Shown here in pieces: positions 35,090 through 45,975 of a stretch of 64,000 nt of DNA. The notes under the pieces were generated by a model. That model saw only the letters and a program-made list of their open reading frames with translations, ran no database searches and had not been told where the DNA came from. The DNA is from Hemerocallis citrina (taxonomy: Eukaryota; Streptophyta; Magnoliopsida; Asparagales; Asphodelaceae). The DNA lies in the NCBI GenBank assembly GCA_017893485.1, contig CM030360.1:8402095-8466094 (forward strand). Reading direction: 5' to 3'. Each line of letters opens with the position of its first letter. Positions within the stretch are counted from its first letter, which is position 1. The position numbers and the translations under genes are program-made.

Positions 35090-35887
35090 TTTTTTTTTGT
35101 GTGTTGTGGGGGATTAATTGGGACATATACCGCACATCCGAAAATTCGTAAATGGGAAATATTTGGTTCATGACCATGAACCAATTGTAAGGGAGAATTA
35201 CCATTATAACTAGTTGGCCGGATGCGTATAAGTTGTGCTGCATGTAAAACAGCATGTCCCCAGGCCCAAACGGGGAGATTTGATTTCATAAGCATTGGTC
35301 TAGCAATCCATTGGATCCAAACCATTTTGAGTGTGAACATAGGCTACTGGATGTTCTACTTTTATCCCAATTGACATACAATAGTTCATAAAAGATTGGG
35401 ATGTAAATTCACCAGCATTATCAAGACGAATTGTCTTCATCGGATAATCAGAAAAATGTGTCCGCAACCGAATTATTTGTGCAAGTAATCTTGCAAAAGC
35501 CAAATTACGAGATGATAATAAACACACATGTGACCATCGAGTTGATGCGTCAATTAGAACCATAAAATACCGAAACGGTCTACACGGGGGATGAATCGGA
35601 CCACATATATCACCATGAATTTGTTCTAAAAATGATAGTGATTCATTTTTTATTTTGGCTGGTGAGGGCCTTGTAATTAACTTTCCTTTGGAACAAGCAA
35701 CACAAGAAAATTCATGGGATTGAAAAATCTTCTGGTTTTTCAATGAATGACCACATGATTTCTCGATAATTTTCGGCATCATCGTTGAACCGGGATGACC
35801 TAACCGATCATGCCGAACCTTAAATATATCTGTAAACTTCTGGTTTACAGTATCAGTAAATTTTGGGTTTACTGTGATATGATTCAA
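35035..35887 (-). pseudogene. Copia-3 GAG-pre-integrase and integrase core
   Basis: The frame at 35887-35300 (195 aa) contains RHDRLGHPGSTMMPKII and CVACSKGKLITRPS (HHCC zinc site). HGDICGPIHPP holds the first catalytic Asp and IRLDNAGEFTSQSF the second. The segment that should carry the catalytic Glu is broken by a frameshift near 35310-35340. The second frame (35340-35035) then continues the domain (WAWGHAVLHAAQLIRIRPTS, RIFGCAVYVPINPPQ). Confidence 0.9.
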
Positions 35888-35889
35888 CC

Positions 35890-37499
35890 ATTCTTATATA
35901 TGTATAATACAATCCAGATCACAAAGTGGAGTAAACTTTGCAACACACACCTTTTGATTGTCATACTTAAGGTAACACATATACCTTGTTCATTCGTAGT
36001 CTTATATCTGAACAAATTTATCGGGACTTTAGAGAAAATGGTGTATTTTTGAATTCTGAATTTTGTGCCTTCAGGCATCATGGAATTAGCTCTTCAAGAG
36101 CTTATGAAATTTAACTCTTCAAGATTTCTAATTTCACACAACCATATAAATTTATATAATATTGGTATGTGCTTCATCATATCTCAAATGAGAGAATATG
36201 TATTATAGAGTGTGTGTGGTAATAATGTCTTCAAGACATTTGTCCCAACTTGAATCTTGAATTTATACATATAAAAAATATAAAAAAAAGAAAATAAACA
36301 AACTTGTAAAGCAATATATCAAGCATATATGATAATATTAAACTTAAATAAACAGAATATTATCATAACTCATAACAGACATGAAAAACAAAAACAAAAC
36401 TTATAAATAAAGTAACTTGAAATGATAAATCATTTTGATCACTTCTGGTGATCATGATTTTTTTTTTAATCTTCAGGATAGTATATTTATCACTTCTGGT
36501 GATTATCACTTCCATCTTCAGAATGGACAGAGAAATCTGCCACCTTTAAGTGTATCATATCATTAAGGTTATGACCATCAGTTAATTCTTTCTTTTATTC
36601 TTTAATGATTCTTGATATAGATCAACAAAATACATTACCGTACTACAGGTACACGATCGATGGTCTTGCATCATACACCAATGATGGATTGTTTATACAT
36701 TTTATTTTCTTTTCAATATCCAAGTCCACATCTATGGCCCTCATGGCTAAAATCACTAGAACAATTATATAGCATCACATTCACTTCGGAAAATGGAGGA
36801 TGTCCAATATATAAGACGAAATCGTCATTTTTCCATATATTTATAGTTAGCCACAGTTATACATATTTAGATCTACAAGATCGTCAACAATTCATACTCA
36901 TTGTATTGTTATTATACAAACAATATTTTCTTCATTTCGAGAGATCTTCGGGATCTTTAATTTTTGATATATCAAATTCTCACATAATTCTTTTCGCTAG
37001 ATGAACAATATTTTATTTATCTTTCAAGAGATCTTCAGGATCATTGATTTTGATACGATCATCTTTCACTCCTTCAGGGAGATTGTGACAAAAGAAAATT
37101 ATAGCTTTCGTTATATCTTTCGTATGATCTCATTTCGATGATTCTTTGAATCCATCAATTGTCTCTTTAAGACTTTCGGTATTCAAATGAATTTCAACAT
37201 CCAAAACTCATGACAAGTAATTCTTGTCGATTATTATTAAGAGCTTTGAAAAATAAGAACATAATGAAATTATATGCATAATTAGAAATAAAAAGACGAG
37301 ATCAAAATATAACTTTTCTGATACACAAGATCCATAAAAAATGGCAAGTGTAGAGCATACTAAGTTATATTGATGATCAAAAGTAAAAAAATAATAAGAT
37401 GAACTCGAGATTAACTTACTTACATATATAAGACCAAACATTTTTCTTTTTCTTCGGATGAACTTGAGACTCGAAAGGTAGAGACTGGTGCTGATAACG
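35890..37499. other. Copia-3 5' internal region, no gene recognised
   Basis: AT-rich sequence with small antiparallel ORFs. A short direct repeat with ATCACTTCTGGTGAT cores is at about 36437-36505. Gag cannot be recognised. Confidence 0.5.
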
Positions 37500-37750
37500 T
37501 GTTATAAAATAATATAATAATAAACAAAGGAAATAGAGACAAGAGGAAAGAAGATTATTCTCATTCATAATATTTTCATCTCACATACAAATGATTCACC
37601 CAATGGCCTATTTATAGGCTTACAAAGAATACAAAGAGACAATTACATAATTATTACATATGAATAAATATGAATAAATGCAATGTGGTGGTGAAGAATG
37701 TAGAAAGAGTGGGGGGAAGTTCAATAGACAATTCACACTTAATTTATTTG
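37500..37750 (-). repeat. Copia-3 5' LTR
   Basis: This copy of 32740-32990 has a few substitutions. It ends TTTATTTG and then runs into TAAGATAAG instead of TAACA. Confidence 0.85.
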
Positions 37751-37754
37751 TAAG

Positions 37755-38460
37755 ATAAGATGATAAATTGGCTTCACTCAAGTGTATCCTTACGTGAGCT
37801 TTCTCAACAATAGAACATTTAGGAGTTTTACTGGAGGAGGGAAAGCATGATATTTCCACCATTTTTGGTATGATCATATTGAACAATCTCGATCTTATAT
37901 GTATTGGCACATACCCACCAATCGCGATCTTTAAGTCCTTATTGATCAGCCACAACTTTGTTCCATGCTAATCAAAAATAATAATTCCTAACATTATTGA
38001 GAGTCTTGCTCACCTGAGAAATCCCTTTATTTGTCTTCTAACCACCAAATCGGTTATCATTGCGTTGAGCAGGTAATTGAGTCTATCTTCCAGCAACAAA
38101 GAGCAGATAATTTTTCTAAAATTTTTTATAACAGTTTACCAAACAATACTCTGTTTTCGAAAATCTCAAAAAACCATTTTATATATATAAAAAATTCAAA
38201 ACTATATTTAAAATGTATTTTCACAACAACAAACAAACACATCCCAATTCGCAATTTTTAAAACTACCCCTCCTTTCCCATATGATTAAACAATTTTTAA
38301 AACTACCCCTCCTTTCCCATATGATTAAAGGAATTTAGATGCATCCGTTTAATTTTGTTTACAAAATTGCTATATATTATATTTAACAACAGCAACAAAC
38401 AACAAAATTATCAAATTCTATTTTACTTTTTTTTTTAACCACAAATGGTTGTAAATGCTC
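37755..38460. other. Unclassified AT-rich spacer with a 39-bp tandem duplication
   Basis: No gene is supported. A direct duplication of about 39 bp (core AAACTACCCCTCCTTTCCCA) occupies about 38252-38328. The rest is AT-rich. Confidence 0.55.
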
Positions 38461-38463
38461 TAA

Positions 38464-38995
38464 GAGCATCGTTAGTCGTTTGCTAAATATGCATAATATG
38501 CATATTTTCGCAAAAATATCACTGCAATCGTTTACTAAATATACATATTTTATATATTTCGCTACAGTAGATTACCATAAATAAGAGCGCATTAGCGCAT
38601 ATGAGAATTATGCATAATTTAAACAACGCAATTTCGAGTTCCGTCGCATTAAAAAAATTATTAATTTAATTGTCAGACGTAACTTCGAATTTCACCGCTC
38701 CCCAAAAAATAATTTTTTATAAATTAAAAAAAGCCGAAAAATAACAACCCCCTCGAACGTAACTTCATGTTGCATCCCTCCACTTTCATTTTTTTTTCTC
38801 TTCCAACGCAATGTATCAATTAAAAAATAATTTATTTCCTCCGACATAACTTCAAACTCTGTTTAATCTTAGATTTTTATTATTTTAGATTAAATTGGTA
38901 AAAAATAGCATTCGACAACTACAACAAAATAACCTAATGCTATATGCATTTATCTACATATGCAAATTTTAAACAATGACAAACTGTGGATGCTC
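38464..38995. mobile_element. Probable PIF/Harbinger-type MITE
   Basis: Inverted ends are GAGCATCGTTAGTCGTTTG (38464-38482) and the complement of CAAACTGTGGATGCTC (38980-38995), matching imperfectly. The 3-bp target duplication is TAA (38461-38463 and 38996-38998). It is 532 bp, AT-rich and non-coding. Three-base TAA/TTA duplications and short inverted ends fit Tourist-like MITEs. The match between the ends has gaps, so this stays probable. Confidence 0.6.
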
Positions 38996-39170
38996 TAATT
39001 GAATACAACCCCGTAATCTCATGGATTAATAACCTAGCAAAGTACAAAATAGCAAATAAAGAGACATCGACCTAAAAAAAGACAAGCTAATTTTCATTCC
39101 AGATTCCAACATCATAAAGAGAAACCCCAAAAACATCAGATGTAATAAACAACTAAACAAAGTTGAAACC

Positions 39171-39668
<498 letters not shown>

Positions 39669-39884
39669 GCGGGGAGATGGTGAAAGAAATTTTGGGGGGA
39701 AGTTTTTGAGAGTTTTGGAGCGGAAAAATGTGGGCCGTTGGACGGGGGTTGGATTGCATTTGACGGTGGATATCTTGTTTTGGATGAGGACAAGGATCGC
39801 GATCCGTGTCGAACTAATAATCAATTTATGCTTTCTTTCTTTTTTCTTTTTTTGAAGAAATTTAATAACTTTTTATGTAACTAT

Positions 39885-40245
39885 AGGAATTTACACGTGC
39901 AATGCACGTCTTTTTAAGTATAGATTTTTTAAAGTAAATATTCAATCTGAGTTTGAACTTATGACCTCCTTTATAATAGCTATGCACATGCGTTACACAC
40001 GTTGATAAATTTACAAATGACATTGAGCCCTTCTCCCATTATAATATTAGAGATTAGAGACTTACACATGTAATGCAAGTCTTAATTAATACAGTTTTTT
40101 AAAAGTAAAAATCAGAAATAGTCTGGAGTTGAACCTAAGACCTCCTTTATAATAATTATGCACGTGCGTTGCAAGCTTTGACAGATTGACAAATGACACT
40201 ATGGCCTTCTCCTATTATAATATTAGAGATAGTATTTTTAATTTT
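39885..40245. repeat. Tandem dimer, period about 176 bp
   Basis: Two diverged copies share TTACACGTGCAATGCACGTC-like starts, GACCTCCTTTATAATA (39963 and 40139), ACAAATGACA and TATAATATTAGAGAT. No coding potential. The origin is unknown; it lies between the H3.1 promoter and Tat-C. Confidence 0.75.
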
Positions 40246-40448
40246 AATAACAATGTAATTTGATGTACGATGAAGCAAGATTTTACAGAGATATATCCAT
40301 AAAAAAATTTAAAACTATATATTTTGTACACATTTTCCAAGAATTTATTGCATTTCCGATAATTCTTCAATCTACGTATCAAACATCTTCTTGTGACTGA
40401 ATTTAATAGTTGTTGCAGTATTATTGTCCAACTAGAGTTGTTACATAC

Positions 40449-40929
40449 TGATATGGGTAAAAATATAACAAATCGGAACCTTTCAAATCAGGCACAAATA
40501 TTAAAGTTCTCAGAGGTAAAATGGTAATTTCAACAGAGAAAGGCTCGATGAGACCGGCTGAGCCGTTTTCAGGCCTGTCGACCCAATCCTGCATGCAATA
40601 GGGACTGTTACAACAACCCTAACATAAAAAAATCCAGATTCATCGAACTCAGTTTAAACCCCATATTTCTATGTGGTAACCAATTATATCCCACCATGCG
40701 CAAAAGCGAGTTTGAAAACTCTATCCTTTCGTCAAGAGATAAATCCAGACTCGATCTTTCGTATAGAGGGAATAACCGACTCTATCCAAACACCAGGAAG
40801 TAGAGATAAATGAATATCTTGAAGCTGGCTTCCTCGACGACTATATATACCACACATAATTTACGTATATGTTTTTATTTATAAGAATTCACGTATCTGT
40901 TTGTTCCCACATAGAAATAAGCAGCAACA
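40449..40929 (+). repeat. Tat-C 5' LTR (481 bp)
   Basis: The start resembles the Tat-A LTR read on the minus strand (AAATCGGAACC, AATGGTAATTTCA blocks). Most of the middle has diverged. It is directly followed by the primer-binding site at 40930-40951. Confidence 0.75.
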
Positions 40930-41344
40930 GATTGGCACCGTCTGTGGAAGCAGAAAGATCACTAATCCAACTTTGTCCATCCGAAACCACAGTTTCAACT
41001 ATGCCTCCAAGAAGGAAGGGGAAGGCGATGGCTACCAGCCATCTTCCTGCACCTCCTTTTCGAGCTAGTTGATGAACTTAAGGAGATCCCCCTCTTCCGG
41101 GAACGCAGACTAGGAATACATATCATCAAATGAAGTACCATGAGGTTTCCTAACACCCTCTCGTAGAAGTAGGTTTTCAGTTTTCAATAAGGCCGACATT
41201 TGTGATACGGCCAAAGTATGTAATAACGGCTAGCCCTCCTCAAAGCAGCCACTTAGTTTTTTTTCAATAAAACTTAACTTACTTTTCTCGTAAAAGTCAT
41301 TGTACTTGCCACATACCTGTTTACCTGAGTCACAACTACGAATC

Positions 41345-41840
41345 AACTAAACAGTAAGTTCGAAGTCAAACACTTGGTTCGACGTCATTGTAGCCGCTTG
41401 AGAACAAGCAAGTGTAGAGCAGCTCACCATTCGGAATTGCTCCTGCAATTAGTTGAAACATCTCAACAACAAGTTCAAAGTCCAATATTTGGTTCGACGT
41501 TGCTTTAGCCGCTTGCGACAAGAAAGTGCGGGGCAGCTCATCATTCGGAATTGCTCCTGCAACTAGTTGAAATTCCAAACAATAAGTTCAGAGTCCAACA
41601 TTTGGTTCGACTCTGCTTTTGTCGCTTGCAAACAAGCAAGTGCGGAGTGGCTCACCATTCAGAATTTCTCTAACAAATCGTTGAAACTTTCAAACAACAA
41701 GTTTGAAGTCCAACACTTGGTTCGACGCTGCTTTAGTCGCTTGCGAACAAGAAAGTGCAGTGTGGCTCACCATTCAGAATTGCTCCTACAACTCGTTGAT
41801 GACTCCTAAACAACTGCTTCAGAGTTCACAATCATGGTTC
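41345..41840 (-). repeat. Tat-C tandem array, about 115 bp period
   Basis: The anchor GGTTCGA recurs at 41377, 41491, 41604, 41719 and 41837, so spacings are 114, 113, 115 and 118. In reverse complement the unit contains GAGCAATTCCGAATGG, identical to the units of Tat-A (49.6-50.2 kb) and Tat-B (61.3-61.7 kb). Confidence 0.9.
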
Positions 41841-42151
41841 GAAATCTCCCTCACAATTTGCAAGTACGCTGGTTCGGGGCTCGAAATGACCATTCGACCT
41901 ACTCCCGAAATTGGTTAATTTTCCAACAAGCAAGTTTGGAGACTAGCTCTTTCCCAGGGCTATCCCCAAAACTTATCACATCTTTCTAAATAACCAATTC
42001 TTAATAACATATGTAATGTTGCTGACTTAGTGGTGGGAGCAACAAATGTGAGTTTTTGTTATTTGTAGAGGGAGAGACAGATCTCAGCCACAAATCTGAA
42101 TTAGAGAAGGAGATTTTGTGAGGGGCAGAAGAGGTGGTGTTGCTGGTGGCT

Positions 42152-43921
42152 TGTAATACCCCAGATAATTTAAAATAATGCTTTTAAGATTAATAAATGA
42201 ATTAAAATGATTTTTTGTGATTTAATAAATATTGTTCTGAAATTTATCTTTTTACGCGTGCAAAATACATGCAAATATTTTCTTGGGAAGTTCAAAGTCA
42301 GAAATTATTTTGGAAAACCCATTAATTATTATTAGATATTATTTGTGAATTTTCTGGAATTTTCTGATAATTATTTGACCTATTTGCAATTATTGCAAAA
42401 AGAGAAAGACTTTTGTGCAAAATTATCACTTGGAGTGAAAACTCCAGATTTCCGGATTTTTGGGCTGGACATGATGCCTAGTCAACTCAGAGGAAAAGAT
42501 TTTACTTTTTTTTTAATAAAGTTGGTTTATTTTGTAAGTTTTGGTAAAGAATGGTCTTTTTGCAAAATTGCCACTTATAGGGCAAAAAGTACAATTTCAT
42601 TTTTTGGGTTTTTAAAACAGTGCTGGCCAATATTAGGGTAGTTGTTTTTGTTTTTAAATCTCAATTAATTTGGTTTTGTCTAATTTCCAAGTATAAGGAT
42701 TTATATATGTATTCAAAAGAGATATTTTACAAATCTATTCAAAAACCCTAGATACCCTATTTCCGGCCTATATAAGCTGAGGTACAGCCGTCTCTTTGCT
42801 GCACAACACAAAAGGATTTATTTATTATTATTTTCTTGGAGTTTCAAAGCAAGGATCTTGGTTTTCTTGCAAAAAGAAGGATTTTCTTATTCTCTTTATT
42901 TTTCTTCGGTTAATTCTTCAATAAGGTGAGTGACATATGTTTGTTTTTGTATTATTCCATGCATGTTGTATGTGATGATTTATCTATTAGAAAGCATGTT
43001 AGGGATTGTATGTAGATATAATGAATTTTTGATGAGTAGATGAAGTAAAAATTGAATCTTTTCATGAAACCTATGCTTTGATGATTAAAACTTCATATAA
43101 ATGATTTGAGATTGTTAAGAACCTAATAGAAGTCATGAGTAGGTTGTTTTCTTCCATTTACTTGCTGATTTGAATATATATATTGAGTTGTGTGATGATC
43201 ATTGAAAAAGCGAACTAAAAAGCCATGCTTAGTGTGGTGTATACATATATGCTCTGTTTTGATAATATGGATGAAGAAGAACTTGATTGATACATGTTGT
43301 ATGTGCGTATATTCATGAGTTAACCGATGTGAGTAGTGGGATATGTGTATAACAAGTTGTAGAAGTATTTATTAGATTAAAAGCTCAAGTTTTGAAGTAT
43401 TAAATAGGGGGGTTGAGTTTCGGGGCTGGTGCTTTCAGCCGAATTTGAGTTTTTTGTGTGATTTTTATGAAGTTTTCGATTGAGATTTGATTTGTTTTGA
43501 TACTGGGTTTGATTTGCGAGATTTCAAAGCTTTAACTGATATATCTATATACACATATACACATAATAATACACCTCACTGTTTCGATGAATTGCCTAAA
43601 GTGAATTTTGAGTTTTTATGAAGATTTGATTGGATCTTGAGTTGTTTAGTACCAAGATGGTTTTGAACTTCATACTAAATATACACAATGGTTTCTTGAT
43701 GTTTACTGATGCAAACACACACTTACCTACACTTATATATATACACACACATATATACTACTTGAAGAATTGTCAAAAATCGATGTTTTTGAAAGTTTTC
43801 AATGGGATTTGATTTGTTTAAACACTGAGACTAAACCTAAACATATACTACTCCTATTTGATGGTTCTTGAGGCTTTAACTGATACTAGAACATACCTAT
43901 ACACTTATTTGTATATATGTT
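42152..43921 (+). mobile_element. Tekay-like LTR, 5' part (continues at 56811-57507)
   Basis: It starts TGTAATACCCC and aligns with the reverse of 26582-24600. Target site bases TGGCT precede it (42147-42151). It is interrupted by Tat-A at 43921/43922 (target duplication ATGTT) and by Tat-B at 57507/57508. The continuation 56811-57507 carries the GTCGAC dyads (57189, 57234, 57276 area). No coding sequence; its end lies outside the window. Confidence 0.75.
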
Positions 43922-44489
43922 TGTTACTGCTAAATCTGGTGTGGAGGTAAACAGATAGTATTTGTGGATTCCTGGAAAACTTGAATAGCGAACTTGAAAC
44001 CTGTTCCGCCGGAGTTTGACCTTTGACTCCCGCCGTTCACCTACAAAAAGTGCGAGACACCGGAGTTGATCCCGGCGACGCACCCTCCGACGCTCAAGTC
44101 AGTAATCAGAAATGATTATAAGAGAGCGTAAAATTGGCAAAAGATTGATTACCCCTTAATGGTGGTGGATGGGGGATATTTATAGCTGCCTTTGGGATCA
44201 AATTAGGAATGTAATTCCTAATTCCCAGTGAAAGGATAGATATGAATCAGGGCCGTTGATTAGGATGAATTAGAAACCCTAATTCTATCCTGTTGGATCG
44301 GGTTAGCAGTGGGTTGAAACCCGCACCCAGTTGAGATGGATCCGTTCGCGGGTTGTTGGGTCTTCTGGAGAGAAGACCCAGTACCCACTTCAGATCCACT
44401 TATAGGTGAAATTACCATTTTCCCCTCAGGCTTTAAGATTCGTGCCCGATTTGGACGGTTCCGATTTAACTCTATTTTTGGCCATATCA
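43922..44489 (-). repeat. Tat-A 3' LTR
   Basis: Plus-strand ends are TGTTACTGC and GGCCATATCA. It is the full 568 bp and pairs with 56243-56810. Confidence 0.95.
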
Positions 44490-44507
44490 CGAGCCCCCCA
44501 CTCCCGA
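44490..44507 (-). other. Tat-A polypurine tract
   Basis: The minus strand reads CGGGAGTGGGGGGCTCG directly before the 3' LTR, the expected plus-strand primer. The same tract follows the Tat-B LTR at 58135. Confidence 0.85.
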
Positions 44508-45072
44508 AGACTGAGTTTGATTAGCCTTTGAGGAGTAATTTTATTGTTTTAATGGCTTTCTGGGTTGTATCGGAGTCCAAACGAGGAGCACTGAATCTTT
44601 GTATGAGGTATTATGGTGATTTTTGAAGCTATTTGCGCGCTCAAGGTTGTTCTTGAGCTCTCTTGGACTTTTGGTGATTTTTCCTAACTTTGTGGAGTGG
44701 TGATTCTTCATCCGGGGGTCTTAATTAACCTTTCTAAGCAATAATTATCTACCCAGGGTTTCAAAAAATATCTCCCTGGACTCATAATTATTTTTTAGAA
44801 TTTTTAATTAATTTTCCTAAATTTTAAATCACTTTTTTGCAGTATTTAGGTAGATGATCTGAGGTTATTTGCGTCGCTTCACAGCTTAGACGCTTCGATT
44901 TCGTCACCGGCCCCTTCCGAACTCATGTCATGAAGAAGGCCGAGGTCCATGGGGGTTCGGCACCTTCTGCCGAGGCGCACAGGTACTTTGGCCAGGCTTT
45001 TGGCGCGTTCGGCGAATCGTTGCCGAAGTCCGTGGCGCTTCTTCCTTATGTAAGAGGGTTGGTGGCAGGGAC

Positions 45073-45525
45073 GTTCGGCAGCGTGTGCCGAGGTCCAAAT
45101 TTTCCATGCAACATGGTCGGTGGCAAGAACGCTCGGCAGCATGTGCCGAGGTCCAATTTTTCCATGCAACATGGTCGGTGGCAAGAACGCTCGGCAGCTT
45201 GTACCGAGGTCCAACTTTTCCATGTAACATGGTCGGTGGCAAGAACGCTCGGCAGCATGCCGAGGTCCAATTTTTCCATGCAACATGGTCGGTGGCAAGA
45301 ACGCTCGGCAGCCTGTGCCGAGGTCCAATTTTTCCATGCAACGTGGTCGGTGGCAAGAACGCTCGGCAGCCTGTGCCGAGGTCCAATTTTTCCATTTAAC
45401 ATGGTCGGTGGCAAGAACGCTCGGCCGCATGAGCCGAGATCCAAATTTTCCATGTAACATGGTCGGTGGCAAGAACGCTCGGCCGCATGAGCCGAGGTCC
45501 AACTTTTCCATGTAACATAGTCTTG
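45073..45525. repeat. 58-bp tandem array, about eight units
   Basis: Unit starts are GCTCGGCAGC and unit ends CGGTGGCAAGAAC. One unit is 2 bp shorter. Because 58 is not a multiple of three and the unit has no stop on either strand, overlapping ORFs appear in both directions (for example 44879-45511 minus and 44930-45457 plus). None resembles a known protein. A diverged continuation with the same CGGTGGCAAGAGCGCTCGG core is at about 49440-49600. Confidence 0.92.
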
Positions 45526-45559
45526 GGGCGCAATTTCGGCATCGGAGGAAACGTTAGGC

Positions 45560-45697
45560 CGAGTTGGTGGCTGCTGAGCTCCTGACAGATGTGACAGCCA
45601 TTTAATGTGATGGCTGCTGAACTTCTAACAGATGTGATAGTCATTTAATGCGATGGCTGTTGAACTTCTGACAGATGTGACAGCCATTTAATGCGAT
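45560..45697. repeat. 43-44 bp tandem triplet upstream of the antisense gene
   Basis: Three units share CAGATGTGACAGCCATTTAAT and GATGGCTG(C/T)TGAACTTCT. The array lies about 110 bp upstream of a TATA box on the plus strand, so a promoter role is possible but unproven. Confidence 0.85.
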
Positions 45698-45805
45698 AGT
45701 ACAGCTTGGCACGGTAAATAACGTGACGGTTCATGTCGTTTTGTCATCTTGTGTAAATGGGCTAGCTCTTGTGGGCCCACTAACCTCGTTTAGTGTGCCT
45801 GACTC

Positions 45806-45813
45806 TATAAAAC
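45806..45813 (+). promoter_or_regulatory. TATA box of the Tat-A antisense gene
   Basis: TATAAAAC lies 170 bases upstream of the ATG at 45976, followed by a pyrimidine-rich start region. It supports independent transcription of the antisense gene within the element. Confidence 0.55.
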
Positions 45814-45975
45814 TTTACCCCCACTCTCATTTCTCACTTCTCCGAATTTTCACTCAGGCAGTAATTTCTACTAGCGAGAGCTCACGGTGATCGTCGATTG
45901 TTTCTCCGGCAAATATTCCGACCGTTCCTATCAACTCAAAGGTAATTTATACTTAGCCATTTTTTAAGTATAAAT

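Larger units (their letters stand above)
32740..37750 (-). mobile_element. Third Copia element (Copia-3), decayed, gag lost
   Basis: LTRs of about 256 bp lie at 32740-32995 and 37500-about 37750, and are about 97-98% identical by eye. A purine tract (AAGGGGGAG, complement of 32996-33004) next to the left LTR gives minus orientation. Inside the right LTR the minus strand reads CGTTATCAGCACCAG, a sequence often seen as a primer site after Copia LTRs. The left target site is TAAGA (32735-32739); TAAGA also follows the right LTR, but the right LTR lacks the terminal TAACA. Integrase and early RT are recognisable (35887-33960). Gag should lie at 35900-37490, but only AT-rich sequence is seen. Confidence 0.85.
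40449..42151 (+). mobile_element. Tat-type (Retand-like) Gypsy remnant, Tat-C
   Basis: An LTR at 40449-40929 starts TGATATGGG, aligns with the minus-strand LTR start of Tat-A and ends CAGCAACA. It is followed by GATTGGCACCGTCTGTGGAAG, the Tat-type primer-binding region. A short gag start (MPPRRKGKAMA, 41001-41072) is followed by stops. There is no pol. A tandem array of about 115-bp units fills 41345-41840. The element is interrupted at 42151/42152 by a Tekay-like LTR, so its 3' end is not visible. Confidence 0.8.

Noticed and set aside
39796..39806. Possible histone octamer element upstream of H3.1
   Set aside because: GATCGCGATCC is similar to but not the CGCGGATC motif, so I do not call it.
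44879..45515. Six overlapping ORFs of 76-210 aa on both strands
   Set aside because: All arise from a stop-free 58-bp tandem repeat; no similarity to any protein and equally open in both directions.
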